Assembly: GCA_036845225.1 (NCBI GenBank)
Contig: DAIUEJ010000019.1
Span: forward strand, 1 to 45,267
Length of the DNA stretch: 45,267 nt
Direction of reading: 5' to 3'
Source: FEN-680 sp036845225
GTDB taxonomy: Bacteria; Actinomycetota; Geothermincolia; Fen-727; Anoxymicrobiaceae
Part shown: piece by piece, positions 8,112-16,617 of the stretch
Position numbering within the stretch: the stretch's first letter is position 1
Layout: each line of letters starts with the position of its first letter
The notes under the pieces: generated by a model
What the model saw: only the letters and a program-made list of their open reading frames with translations
Told to the model about the DNA's origin: nothing
Database searches by the model: none
Made by a program: the position numbers and the translations under genes

Positions 8112-8930
8112 ATGAGAAGCACGAAGTCGCTTGGCAAGTCAGGCTCAAGACTGCTGATCAGACTTGCAGAGCAGGACAAACATGTATTCAACTACACTGA
8201 TGCACACGCAATTCTTGACGTCAGTGATGCGGCGACCCGCAAGCTTCTCAGCGAACTCGTAAACAAGAAGTGGCTTGTTCAACTTACACGTGGGAAATAC
8301 CTGGTCGTTCCGATGTCCGCGGGGGAAGGAGCAGAGTTCTCTGAGAGTTGGTATGTCGTTGCCAAATACCTGATTGAGCCAAAGCGTTATTTCCTGTCCC
8401 ACTACTCCGCAATGGAGATCCACAACATGACAACGCACCCGATTTCGACTGTCTTTATCAGCACACCTCACAAGAAACGCAAAATAGAGTCATTGGGGGC
8501 CACCTTCCAATTCGTGTACATCGCTGACGCAAAGATGTGGGGCTCGACCGACACCTGGGCGACCCCGACGGAAAAAGTCAGGGTGAGCGACCTCGAGAGG
8601 ACAATCATCGACTGTCTGAACAATCCGAGGCTGTGCGGCGGCGTAAGTGAAATCGCAAAGGGAATCTTTATCCGACAGTCAGACATAGACAGCGCCAAAC
8701 TGCTGAAGGATGTTCAGAGTTTCGGCAGCAAGGCGGTTGCCAAGAGGCTCGGCTTTCTTCTGGACATGTATGGCTTCGCCGGTGAGATCGCCAGCGAATT
8801 AAAGAAGATTACGGGTTCAAGTTATGTTCCACTCGATCCCTCTCTCCCGTCAGCGGGCAAGTACCTGCGCAGATGGCACCTGCGTCTTAACCTGGACCCA
8901 GCCGAACTGAAGAACATCCTCGAGACATAG
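8112..8930 (+). CDS. abiEi: AbiEi-family antitoxin / transcriptional autoregulator
   Basis: This is a 272-residue protein of the AbiEi family, the antitoxin of type IV toxin-antitoxin and phage abortive-infection systems. Residues about 1-65 form a winged-helix domain: DVSDAATRKLLSEL, then KKWLVQLTRGKYLV. The AbiEi domain follows, with YFLSHYSAMEIHNM, STPHKKRKI and VRVSDLERTIIDCLNNP. The start follows GAGGAG at 8093-8098. The antitoxin normally represses the operon through its N-terminal domain and counters the toxin without binding it directly. It ends 7 nt before the toxin gene. Base composition differs from the neighbouring genes, which suggests transfer. Confidence 0.93.
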   Translation: MRSTKSLGKSGSRLLIRLAEQDKHVFNYTDAHAILDVSDAATRKLLSELVNKKWLVQLTRGKYLVVPMSAGEGAEFSESWYVVAKYLIEPKRYFLSHYSAMEIHNMTTHPISTVFISTPHKKRKIESLGATFQFVYIADAKMWGSTDTWATPTEKVRVSDLERTIIDCLNNPRLCGGVSEIAKGIFIRQSDIDSAKLLKDVQSFGSKAVAKRLGFLLDMYGFAGEIASELKKITGSSYVPLDPSLPSAGKYLRRWHLRLNLDPAELKNILET

Positions 8931-8937
8931 GCCATCG

Positions 8938-9747
8938 ATGATCACACAACGCGAGGTATCAAGGACTGCATTCAGGACGCGTAAGCAGGACAGGGTCGTC
9001 GAGAAGGACTATGTCATCACGTGGTTGCTTCTGGGAATCGCAGGTTCTGCACTGGCTGGGCTTCTCGCCTTTAATGGGGGAACTGCACTCAAGAAAATAT
9101 ACTTCGCCGACTACCGTTTCTCTGAAGACCTCGACTTTACCCTCACCGGAGAGGCTGATACTGATGAGATACTCACGCTCCTGATCCAGGTAATCTACGG
9201 ACTGAGTGACGAAGTAGCGATAACCGCCAGAATCGACGAGAACAAGTTGACGAAAAGACCAACAAGTCTTACCGCTTACGTCGAGTTCGTCGGGCCTCTC
9301 CAAGGGACGTTGGGAAGTCGTAACATCAAGATGGATTTCACCCTCAAAGAGGAGCTCATCTTTCCACTTGCTTGCAAAGATGTTCTTGTACAGTACAGCG
9401 ATTGTGATTCCCTGTCTCGGTCACTTCACGTCTACTCTTTGGAAGAGATCTTGACGGAGAAACTCTGCGCGCTCATAGGGCGGACCGAGCCGCGAGATCT
9501 CTACGACACGCACTTCCTGTTGGGACTGGGAACCCTTGATTATCAGTCCATTCCCCCGGCGTTCGCCACCAAGGCTGCTAGTAAGGAAGTTGACCCTGAT
9601 CGGCTCTCTGCTGTATTGGGGGAAAGAGAAGCTACGATTTCACGCCTGTGGAACAGCAGACTTGCGCTTCAAGTCGATTCACTGCCTCCAGTCGAACGGG
9701 TGCTGCGTGAGACCAGGCGGTCTTTTCGGAGGCTTGGACTTCCGTGA
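8938..9747 (+). CDS. abiEii: AbiEii nucleotidyltransferase toxin
   Basis: This 269-residue protein is a DUF1814/AbiEii nucleotidyltransferase, the toxin of the AbiE pair. Motifs seen are EKDYVITWLLL at residues 23-33, the signature GGTALKK (47-53) followed by RFSEDLDF (60-67) with the catalytic acidic residues, and a later block EILTEKLCALIGRTEPRDLYD. Family members act as GTP-binding nucleotidyltransferases. Related toxins add nucleotides to tRNA acceptor ends, halting translation during phage infection. The protein is near the usual family length and all key residues are present, so it looks functional. It is expressed from the abiEi promoter. Confidence 0.93.
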   Translation: MITQREVSRTAFRTRKQDRVVEKDYVITWLLLGIAGSALAGLLAFNGGTALKKIYFADYRFSEDLDFTLTGEADTDEILTLLIQVIYGLSDEVAITARIDENKLTKRPTSLTAYVEFVGPLQGTLGSRNIKMDFTLKEELIFPLACKDVLVQYSDCDSLSRSLHVYSLEEILTEKLCALIGRTEPRDLYDTHFLLGLGTLDYQSIPPAFATKAASKEVDPDRLSAVLGEREATISRLWNSRLALQVDSLPPVERVLRETRRSFRRLGLP

Positions 9748-9850
9748 GATGTTCTGAGCATCCACTCAACTGCCGTGGGCACGGACACAATCGGAAGGTT
9801 CTCGGACTGGCGCAACATGGAAGTCCGATACGTTCAGATCTCACACCAGA

Positions 9851-10140
9851 TTGCTCAGTAAAGTCAGGCGAGGGGTGTCTTCTTCCGCGGACCTTGAGTC
9901 TTCCAAGTTCCCGGTCAGGTTAGACCGGACCACACACACCCGCACCCTGCGACAGCCGGACAACAAAGCTCAGCGAGGGGTGTCTTCTTCCGCGGACGTT
10001 GAGTCCACGGAGTTGGCCAGGTCCAATCGGACCACACACACCCGGCACTCGGCCAGATCAGGACAATAAAGTCTGGCGAGGGGTGTCTTCTTCCGCGGAC
10101 GTTGAGTCCTCGACAGGGAGCGGAAGAAGGCACCCCGAGC
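9851..10140 (+). repeat. Right repeat array of the abiE cassette (three direct units)
   Basis: Three units have 38-bp cores at 9851-9888, 9956-9993 and 10059-10096, spaced 105 and 103 bp. Each core contains GCGAGGGGTGTCTTCTTCC. The sequence between cores is also conserved, notably CGGACCACACACACCCG at about 9926-9942 and 10028-10044. The last unit ends in a hairpin: GGGGTGTCTTCTTCCGC (10080-10096) with GCGGAAGAAGGCACCCC (10120-10136). This array and the 112 bp before it fill the 396-bp gap between abiEii and lpdA. No gene is seen in it. Confidence 0.88.
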
Positions 10141-10143
10141 AGC

Positions 10144-11553
10144 TCACTTCTTCTTTGGCGGCGCCACGTGTATCGCCTTCCCGTGCGCCGCTTCCGCCGC
10201 CTCCATGATCGCCTCAGGCAGAGACGGGTGGGCGTGGATCGTGTTCGCGATGTCCGCCGAGGTCGCGCCCATGTGCATCGCTACCGCCACCTCATGGACC
10301 AGGTCCGAGGCGTGCGGCCCCATTATCTGCGCGCCGAGCACCCTGTCCGTCTTCGCGTCGATCACGAGCTGGACGAAGCCGTAGTCTTCGCCCATGGCGA
10401 GCGCCTTGCCGAGCGCACCGAAGGAGAACCTGCTGACGTTCACCTCGATGCCCTGCTCGGCTGCCTTGTCCGAGTTGAGGCCGACGCTGCCGATCTCGGG
10501 AGTTGTGAATATGCACGCCGGGACGACGTGGTACTGCATCGTGGCGTTGCCACCGGTCGCGTTCTCCGCTGCCACCAGGCCCTCGAAGGTCGCGGTGTGC
10601 GCCAGCAGGATCCCTCCCACAACGTCGCCGCAGGCGTAGATGCCGTCCACGCTTGTCTCCATGGCCTGGTCGACCACGATGCGTCCGCGCTCGTCCATCT
10701 CGATGCCGACTTCCTCGCACCCGAGGCCCGCCGAGTTGAACTTGCGCCCGATGGACACCAACAGCTTCTCCGCCTCCAGCTCGTCACCGCTGGAGAGCTT
10801 GACCTTGATGCCGTCATCGCGGTACTCGAGCACCTCCTCGACGGTCGTCTCGGTCCTGATGTCTATACCCTGCTTGCGGAACGTGCTGCGCATCTGCTTC
10901 GCGACGCGGCTGTCCTCGGTCGGCAGCATCCGGTTCATGAGCTCGAGCATGACTATCTCGGTGCCCAGGGTGGAGAAGATGCAGGCGAACTCGCTGCCGA
11001 TGACCCCGCTGCCGACGATGATGAGGGTCTTGGGGATGTGGTCGAGCGCCAGGGCGTCGGTCGAGGTCATGACCGCCGGCTTGGAGAAGTCGAAGGTGGG
11101 CAGCTCGGCCGGGTCCGAACCGGTAGCGATTATGATCTTCGGAGTCTCGAGGATCCGCTCCCCGTCGGCGGTCTTGACGGCGACGTTCTTGTCCTTGTTG
11201 ATGCAGGCCGCGCCTCCTACGAGCTCGATCCCGTTAGCCTTCAGGAGCTGCAGGATGCCGCCGACCAGCGTGTCGGTCACATTCTGCTTCCTCTCCTGGA
11301 TGGCGGTCCAGTCGGGCTCGATACCCGTTATCTTGATGCCGAACTTCTCAGCTTCGCGAGCGTGGGCTACCAGCTCGGCGGACGCGAGCAGGGCCTTGGT
11401 AGGTATGCAGCCCGAGTTGAGGCAGGTGCCTCCCACTTTCTCCTTCTCGACTATCGCCACTTTTGCGCCGCGCTGCGCGCACCTGATGGCGGCCGGGTAC
11501 CCTCCCGGGCCGGCTCCGATGACAACGACGTCGAACTTTCCATCCTCTGCCAT
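10144..11553 (-). CDS. lpdA: Dihydrolipoyl dehydrogenase (E3 / glycine cleavage L protein)
   Basis: This 469-residue flavoprotein reoxidises protein-bound dihydrolipoamide with NAD+. The sequence has the FAD site GAGPGG (13-18), the redox disulfide GGTCLNSGCIPTK (Cys44, Cys49), a central NAD-binding region, ACGDVVGGILLAHTA for the FAD ribityl contact, and the C-terminal active-site block HAHPSLPEA. The ATG at 11553 is used because AAGGGGG lies 5 nt upstream; longer in-frame starts lack a site. It faces away from the fhs operon. With lipA at 27553-28431 it suggests a lipoyl-dependent complex, probably the glycine cleavage/synthase system. No gcv or pdh genes are in the window. Confidence 0.95.
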   Translation of the reverse strand: MAEDGKFDVVVIGAGPGGYPAAIRCAQRGAKVAIVEKEKVGGTCLNSGCIPTKALLASAELVAHAREAEKFGIKITGIEPDWTAIQERKQNVTDTLVGGILQLLKANGIELVGGAACINKDKNVAVKTADGERILETPKIIIATGSDPAELPTFDFSKPAVMTSTDALALDHIPKTLIIVGSGVIGSEFACIFSTLGTEIVMLELMNRMLPTEDSRVAKQMRSTFRKQGIDIRTETTVEEVLEYRDDGIKVKLSSGDELEAEKLLVSIGRKFNSAGLGCEEVGIEMDERGRIVVDQAMETSVDGIYACGDVVGGILLAHTATFEGLVAAENATGGNATMQYHVVPACIFTTPEIGSVGLNSDKAAEQGIEVNVSRFSFGALGKALAMGEDYGFVQLVIDAKTDRVLGAQIMGPHASDLVHEVAVAMHMGATSADIANTIHAHPSLPEAIMEAAEAAHGKAIHVAPPKKK

Positions 11554-11812
11554 ATCTTCCCCCTTAAGCTCATTCAAGAAGGTTATTCGTTCGCAAAAAA
11601 GCGACCTAAACTCAATCACATAGGTGTTGGTCAGTCAAACAGATTCCAGTGCCCGCAGAGCCTGGCTGAGGGGCACCGTCGAACCGCCAAGGGATACAAG
11701 CAAACGCAGTGGCGGGGCCATCAGAATGACGCGGCTGGCAGGACCTGCCAGCGCGATTGCCGGGGTGGCCCTCCTGGCCTCGAGGCACCCGGGATAAAGG
11801 CGCGGCGCTCGC
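11554..11812. other. Gene-free divergent region between lpdA and the fhs operon
   Basis: No coding frame with a ribosome site is seen. A palindrome CTGGCAGGACCTGCCAG (8-bp stem, 1-nt loop) lies at 11735-11751. CCCCGCCACTGC occurs on the minus strand near 11706-11717, but the other parts of a cobalamin riboswitch are missing. Confidence 0.5.
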
Positions 11813-11842
11813 TTGCAATAAGGTTGACAGATTCTATATAAT
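11813..11842 (+). promoter_or_regulatory. Predicted promoter of the Wood-Ljungdahl operon
   Basis: A perfect TATAAT lies at 11837-11842 with TTGCAA (11813-11818) 18 nt upstream. A start near 11849 would give a leader of about 190 nt before fhs. The better-looking TTGACA at 11824-11829 is too close to this -10 to be its partner. Confidence 0.55.
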
Positions 11843-11848
11843 CCCTGC

Positions 11849-12030
11849 GTGGGCCTCCATTATGGGAGGCTATATTTATGTCTGTATAAATGAAGACCGC
11901 AAACATGTCTTCTGAGGATAAATCCTGAGTCGAAAGGGGTTGATGCGCAGACAGAGCTATGTCGTGTTACGAACACGTTGGATCCGACCCCGTCAAGGGG
12001 TCTTTAGTAGAGACGGTACTTAATCGTTAA
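11849..12030 (+). promoter_or_regulatory. Structured 5' leader of the fhs operon, class unknown
   Basis: Several small hairpins can form in a row: GCCTCC-ATTAT-GGGAGGC (11853-11870), AGGATAAATCCT, CGTGTT-ACG-AACACG, and GACCCC-GTCAA-GGGGTC followed by TTTAG (near 11986-12005). The last could act as a weak attenuator. The leader does not match the tetrahydrofolate, cobalamin, glycine or SAM riboswitch patterns as I know them. The gap 11554-12039 holds no gene. Confidence 0.35.
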
Positions 12031-12039
12031 GGAGGGGCT

Positions 12040-13755
12040 ATGGCAGCAGTTCCGAGTGACCTCGACATCGCGCAAGCGGCTAAGATGCAGCCGATCGTCG
12101 AGATTGCAAAGAAGATCGGGCTCCAGGAGGACGACCTCGAGCTCTACGGGAAGTACAAGGCGAAGGTGCACCTCGATGTCATCGAACGGCTGAAGGACAA
12201 GCCGAGCGGAAAGTACATCGACGTCACCGCGATCACCCCGACCCCGCTCGGTGAAGGCAAGACGGTCACCGCGATCGGCCTCACCGAGGCAATGAACAAG
12301 ATCGGGAAGAGCTCCATCATCAACATCCGCGAACCGTCCATGGGCCCCGTGTTCGGGATCAAGGGCGGCGCGGCCGGCGGCGGCTACAGCCAGGTCATCC
12401 CGATGGAGGACCTGAACCTGCACTTCACAGGTGATATCCACGCGGTGGGCGCAGCGAACAACCTTTGCGCGGCCTACATCGACACGAGCATCCTGCTCGG
12501 CAACAAGCTGAACATCGACCCCATGACAGTGACCTGGCGCCGCGTCGTCGACATCAGCGACCGCGCGCTGCGCGACATCGTCGTGGGCCTCGGCGGGAAG
12601 CAGAACGGATATCCACGCCAGACCGGCTTCGACATCACCGTGGCTTCCGAGGTCATGGCCATCCTGGCGCTTGCCGAAAACCTCCAGGACCTCAAGGAGA
12701 GGCTCGCGAGGATAGTGGTCGCTTACACGTATGACGGTAAGCCGGTCACCACCACCGACCTCAAGTGCGCAGGCTCGATGGCCGTCCTCCTCAAGGATGC
12801 CATGCAGCCGAACCTCATCCAGACCCTCGAGGGGAACGCCTGCTTCATGCACGGAGGACCGTTCGCCAATATCGCCCAGGGCAACAACTCCATCGTCGAG
12901 GACCTCATCGCCGTCAAGCTCTGTGACTACGTGTTCACCGAGAGCGGCTTCGGCGCCGACTGCGGCGCGGAGAAGATGATGGACATCAAGGTCCGCATCC
13001 TCGAGAAGTACGGGATCACCCCGGACTGCGTGGTCATCACCAGTACCGTCCGCGCGTTCAAGATGCACGGCGGCGCGTTCGAGGCGAAGCCCGGCAAGAA
13101 GATCGACGAGAAGCTGCAGGCGGCGGAGAACATGCCGGCTCTCGAGGCAGGCTGCCAGAACCTGGTAAAGCACGTCGAGAACATGAAGCTGTTCGGGCTG
13201 CCCGTCGTAGTGACCGTCAACAGGCGCACGAGCGATGCGGACAAGGAAGTCTCGATGGTACAGGACATCGCCCTGAAGGCCGGCGCGGACTTCTGCGAGC
13301 CTATAGAGGTCTGGGCCAAGGGCGGCGAGGGCGGCAAGGAAGCGGCCGAGGCGATAGTCAAGGCCTGCGACATGCCCAAGGACTTCAAGTACCTGTACGA
13401 CCTCGACGCCTCCATCAAGGAGAAGATCGAGACCATAGCGACCAAGATATACGGGGCGGATGGCGTGGACTACACGCCTGTAGCCGAAGCGGCCATCAAG
13501 ACTTTCACCGAGGCTGGCTTCGACAAGCTCCCGCTCTGCATGGCGAAGACGCACCTGTCGCTGTCTCACGACCCGAACCTGAAGGGCCGCCCGACCGGAT
13601 GGCGCCTGCCCATCAGGGATATCAGGCCGACGATCGGGGCCGGGTTCCTCTATCCGCTGTGCGGAGAGATGAGGACCATGCCCGGTCTTCCGAGCGAGCC
13701 CGCCGGCAACAAGGTGGACCTCGTGGAAGGCGGCAGGATAGTAGGCCTGTTCTAG
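12040..13755 (+). CDS. fhs: Formate--tetrahydrofolate ligase
   Basis: This 571-residue enzyme activates formate with ATP onto tetrahydrofolate to give 10-formyl-THF, the second step of the methyl branch. The nucleotide-binding TPTPLGEGKT (about 66-75) and REPSMGPVFGIKGGAAGGG are visible, as are the family segments FTGDIHAVGAANN, CFMHGGPFANIAQG and the C-terminal MPGLPSEPA. Length is normal for the family. The start follows GTTAAGGAGGGG. It is the first gene of the long plus-strand operon and uses formate supplied by the dehydrogenase encoded at 30312-36894. A hairpin separates it from acsV. Confidence 0.97.
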   Translation: MAAVPSDLDIAQAAKMQPIVEIAKKIGLQEDDLELYGKYKAKVHLDVIERLKDKPSGKYIDVTAITPTPLGEGKTVTAIGLTEAMNKIGKSSIINIREPSMGPVFGIKGGAAGGGYSQVIPMEDLNLHFTGDIHAVGAANNLCAAYIDTSILLGNKLNIDPMTVTWRRVVDISDRALRDIVVGLGGKQNGYPRQTGFDITVASEVMAILALAENLQDLKERLARIVVAYTYDGKPVTTTDLKCAGSMAVLLKDAMQPNLIQTLEGNACFMHGGPFANIAQGNNSIVEDLIAVKLCDYVFTESGFGADCGAEKMMDIKVRILEKYGITPDCVVITSTVRAFKMHGGAFEAKPGKKIDEKLQAAENMPALEAGCQNLVKHVENMKLFGLPVVVTVNRRTSDADKEVSMVQDIALKAGADFCEPIEVWAKGGEGGKEAAEAIVKACDMPKDFKYLYDLDASIKEKIETIATKIYGADGVDYTPVAEAAIKTFTEAGFDKLPLCMAKTHLSLSHDPNLKGRPTGWRLPIRDIRPTIGAGFLYPLCGEMRTMPGLPSEPAGNKVDLVEGGRIVGLF

Positions 13756-13774
13756 GCACAAGGAGGATTCCCGT

Positions 13775-13799
13775 GGAGGCCGGCCGAGCGCCGGCCTCC
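13775..13799 (+). other. Intercistronic hairpin between fhs and acsV
   Basis: GGAGGCCGGC pairs perfectly over 10 bp with GCCGGCCTCC across a 5-nt loop. No T-tract follows, so a role in transcript processing or stability is more likely than termination. Confidence 0.6.
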
Positions 13800-13818
13800 G
13801 GGGGGCCTATGGAAGATA

Positions 13819-15792
13819 ATGGAAAAAGTAAGAGTCTGTTTTTACCCGGAGAACCGCTGCATCGAGGTTGACAAGGGCGAGAACCTGCTGCGGGCGGCCA
13901 TGAAGGCCGACGTCCACATCAACGCTTCGTGCGGCGGTGAGGGCTATTGCGGCAAGTGCCGTGTCATCGTCGAGAAGGGTGAGGTCAAGCAGAAGCTGGT
14001 GGTCAAGCTCTCCGAGGAGGAGGTCAAGCGGGGCTACGTTCTTGCCTGCTCGTCCACCATCGAGAGCGACGTCGACGTCCGCGTCCCCATCGAGACCCAA
14101 CTCGGCGACAAGAGCGCTCTCACCAGGCGCCCGCCGATCCCGCTCCAGGGGTACACGCTCACTGCCGCGGACTGGGCCGAGCGCCTTCCCCAGTGGGAGC
14201 TGAACCCTCCGACCACCAAGTTCCACCTCGTGCTGGACAAGCCGACCCTCGAGGACAACCTCTCTGACGCGGAGCGCATCAAGCGAGACCTGTCCCGGCT
14301 GGCGAACCTCAAGGACGTCGTCATCGACTACCCGATGCTCCAGGCGCTCCCGAGCCTCATCCGCGCCGCGAGCTTCGACGTGACGGTGACGGTGCTCGAC
14401 CGCGGCCAGGAGTTGCGCGCCGTCCGCATCGAGAAAGGCGACACCTCGCCGAGGCAGGCGGCCCTTGCGGTCGACCTCGGAACGACCACCGTGTCGGTCC
14501 AGCTGATCGACCTGCAGACCGGGCAGGTCAACGCCGAGGCATCGGACTACAACGGCCAGATCTCATACGGCGAGGATGTCATAACGAGGATCATCTACTC
14601 GACGCGCTCGACGGGCCTCGCGAAGCTTCAGTCCGCTGCCGTGACCACCATCTGGAACCTCATCCAACAGGTGGTCGAGAAGACGAACATGGAGTTCTGC
14701 AGCATCACGCACCTGGTCGTCTCGGGCAACACCACCATGATCCACCTCCTCCTGGGGCTCGACCCGCGCTACATCCGGGTGGACCCATACATCCCCGTCG
14801 CACAGTTCTTCCCCTGGATAAAGGCGTCCAACATCGGCATCAGGATCGCCTCCGGGGTCTATATGCGGTGCACGCCCTGCGTAGCCTCCTACGTCGGTGG
14901 CGACATCGTATCCGGGGTGCTGGCCTCCGGGATGTTCAACTCGGAGAAGATGACCCTCTACATCGACATCGGGACCAACGGTGAGATGGCACTGGGCAAT
15001 AAGGACTGGCTCCTGGCGTGCTCGTGCTCGGCGGGACCGGCATTCGAAGGCGCCGGCGTAAAGCACGGGATGAGAGCCACCCGCGGGGCTATCGAACAGG
15101 TGAGGATCAATGAGGCCACCAAGGAGCCGATGATCATCACTGTCGGCAACAAACGGCCGGTCGGCATCTGCGGTTCGGGGCTCATCGACACTCTGGCCGA
15201 GCTGTTCCTTGCCGGCATCATGGACGAGCGTGGCAAGATCAACACTGACCTCGACTCCCCCCGGGTCCGCAAGAACGAGGCCGGCGGGGAGTACGTGCTC
15301 GCCTGGGCGGACGAGAGCGGGACAAGCCGCGACGTGGTGATCACCGACGTGGACATCGACAACCTGATGAGGGCCAAGGCGGCGATCTTCGCGGGAATCA
15401 ACATACTCCTCGAGGAAGTCGGCATGGACATCGACATGGTCGAGGAGATTCTCATCGCGGGCGCCTTCGGGCGCTACCTGGAGATAGACAAGGCGATCAT
15501 CATCGGGCTGCTGCCCGATGTGCCGACCGAGAAGATAAAGTTCGTGGGCAACGGCTCGCTTCTCGGCAGCTACCTGATGGCGCTCTCCAAGAACCTCATA
15601 AACGAGGCCGACCGCATCGCAAACATGATGACCTACCTCGAGCTGTCCACGAACCCGAAGTTCATGGACCAGTACGTATCGGCCCTGTTCTTCCCGCACA
15701 CACACCAGCAGGAATTCCCGACCGTGATGGCGCGGCTCGCGGAGGCGCGCGAGAGGGCGAAGCTCGGCGCCGGCGGGGGTGAAGCGAGTTGA
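13819..15792 (+). CDS. acsV: RACo: ATP-dependent reductive activator of the corrinoid protein
   Basis: This 657-residue protein reactivates the corrinoid iron-sulfur protein when its cobalt is accidentally oxidised to Co(II), by ATP-driven reduction to Co(I). The N-terminus is a [2Fe-2S] ferredoxin domain (ASCGGEGYCGKC near residues 35-46, last Cys in VLACSS). A linker follows, then an ASKHA-fold ATPase domain with AVDLGTTTVSVQL near residue 216, DIGTNGE and GAGVKHGMRA. Length and order match RACo proteins encoded in acs clusters. The ATG at 13819 has only a weak site, so a slightly different start is possible. It overlaps the next gene by 4 nt. Confidence 0.94.
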   Translation: MEKVRVCFYPENRCIEVDKGENLLRAAMKADVHINASCGGEGYCGKCRVIVEKGEVKQKLVVKLSEEEVKRGYVLACSSTIESDVDVRVPIETQLGDKSALTRRPPIPLQGYTLTAADWAERLPQWELNPPTTKFHLVLDKPTLEDNLSDAERIKRDLSRLANLKDVVIDYPMLQALPSLIRAASFDVTVTVLDRGQELRAVRIEKGDTSPRQAALAVDLGTTTVSVQLIDLQTGQVNAEASDYNGQISYGEDVITRIIYSTRSTGLAKLQSAAVTTIWNLIQQVVEKTNMEFCSITHLVVSGNTTMIHLLLGLDPRYIRVDPYIPVAQFFPWIKASNIGIRIASGVYMRCTPCVASYVGGDIVSGVLASGMFNSEKMTLYIDIGTNGEMALGNKDWLLACSCSAGPAFEGAGVKHGMRATRGAIEQVRINEATKEPMIITVGNKRPVGICGSGLIDTLAELFLAGIMDERGKINTDLDSPRVRKNEAGGEYVLAWADESGTSRDVVITDVDIDNLMRAKAAIFAGINILLEEVGMDIDMVEEILIAGAFGRYLEIDKAIIIGLLPDVPTEKIKFVGNGSLLGSYLMALSKNLINEADRIANMMTYLELSTNPKFMDQYVSALFFPHTHQQEFPTVMARLAEARERAKLGAGGGEAS

Positions 15793-16562
15793 CGACTGTC
15801 CTGGCGATCGCCGGAAAGGGCGGCGTTGGTAAGACCACCATCGCCTCGCTGGTGGTGGGGTACCTCGTCGAGGAGGGCCGCAAGCCCATCCTGGCGGTCG
15901 ACGCGGACTCGAACAGCAACCTCGACCTTGCCCTCGGCGTCAAGCTCGAGTCGACCGTGGGCAGCGTCAGGGAAGAGATTTCGGACCGCACCCACAAGGG
16001 CACCCTCCCGGCCGGGATGGCAAAGCAGGACATCCTGGAGATGCAGATCGAGCAGGCGCTGGCCGAGACACCGGCCTTCGACCTCATAAGCATGGGAAGG
16101 CCGGAGGGACCCGGTTGCTACTGCGCGATAAACAACATGCTCAGGGTCTTCCTCGAGCGGCTCAACAAGAGCTACGAGTACGTGGTGGTGGACAACGAGG
16201 CGGGGATGGAGCACCTCAGCCGCAGGACCACCCGGGGCATCGACGTGATGTTCATCGTGAGCGACCCCTCCAGGCGCGGGCTCGCGACCGCGATGCGCAT
16301 CCGGGACCTCGCGCGCGAGATGGAGATCGGGGTAGAGAGGTTCTACCTCGTGGTCTCGAGGGTCCGGGGCGAGCTTGCCCAGACGCTTGCGGACGAGATA
16401 TCCGGGCTGGACATAGACCTGGCAGGGATCGTGCCGGACGATCCCCAGGTCGCGAGCTTCGATGAGGAAGGCGAGCCGCTCATCGAGCTGGGCAAAGATT
16501 CCGCGGCGAGGGCCGCGGTCAGGGCGATCATGGAGAGCGTCCTGCATCCAGTGAGCGGATAG
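15789..16562 (+). CDS. cooC: CooC-type ATPase for CODH/ACS nickel maturation
   Basis: This 257-residue MinD-like P-loop ATPase inserts nickel into the CODH C-cluster and/or the ACS A-cluster. It has a deviant Walker A KGGVGKTT (residues 10-17), VDADSNSNL, and GPGCYCAINN. The C-x-C in that last motif forms the nickel-binding site at the CooC dimer interface. The TTG start at 15789 overlaps the acsV stop (TTGA) and is preceded by GGGGGTGA, so translation is probably coupled. Its place next to acsV and upstream of acsA/acsB fits maturation of those enzymes. Confidence 0.93.
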   Translation: MTTVLAIAGKGGVGKTTIASLVVGYLVEEGRKPILAVDADSNSNLDLALGVKLESTVGSVREEISDRTHKGTLPAGMAKQDILEMQIEQALAETPAFDLISMGRPEGPGCYCAINNMLRVFLERLNKSYEYVVVDNEAGMEHLSRRTTRGIDVMFIVSDPSRRGLATAMRIRDLAREMEIGVERFYLVVSRVRGELAQTLADEISGLDIDLAGIVPDDPQVASFDEEGEPLIELGKDSAARAAVRAIMESVLHPVSG

Positions 16563-16617
16563 GACCAGGCCGCGGGCTGTTTCGTTGCCCGCGGACACAA
16601 CAGGGGGTGACCGCAAG

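Larger units (their letters stand above)
7639..10140. mobile_element. Putative TIR-bounded mobile cassette carrying abiEi-abiEii
   Basis: The segment begins GCTCGGGGTG and ends CACCCCGAGC, its exact reverse complement. The homology extends inward imperfectly for about 110 bp: 7639-7752 matches the reverse complement of about 10027-10140. Inside each end lie further copies of the same repeat, facing each other. The only genes are an AbiEi/AbiEii pair, which looks less GC-rich than the flanking 60-70% GC genes. The cassette sits between the stop codons of two convergent genes, 4 nt after one and 3 nt before the other. No transposase or integrase is encoded, so movement would have to be in trans. 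That it is a mobile unit is inferred from structure. Confidence 0.6.

Noticed and set aside
9851..10096. CRISPR array
   Set aside because: The period is about 104 bp and the sequence between the cores is itself conserved, so there are no unique spacers. No cas genes are present.
7639..10140. Tandem repeats as an RNA antitoxin of a type III toxin-antitoxin system
   Set aside because: The cargo is a two-protein AbiE (type IV) pair with its own promoter, and the repeats lie outside the operon on both sides in opposite orientations.
11824..11842. TTGACA paired with TATAAT as the fhs promoter
   Set aside because: Only 7 nt separate them; TTGCAA at 11813-11818 has a workable 18-nt spacing.
11620..12039. 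Cobalamin or tetrahydrofolate riboswitch upstream of fhs or lpdA
   Set aside because: Pieces resembling a B12 box (CTGGCAGGACCTGCCAG) and CCCGCCACTG occur, but they are in the wrong order or on different strands, and no other core elements were found.
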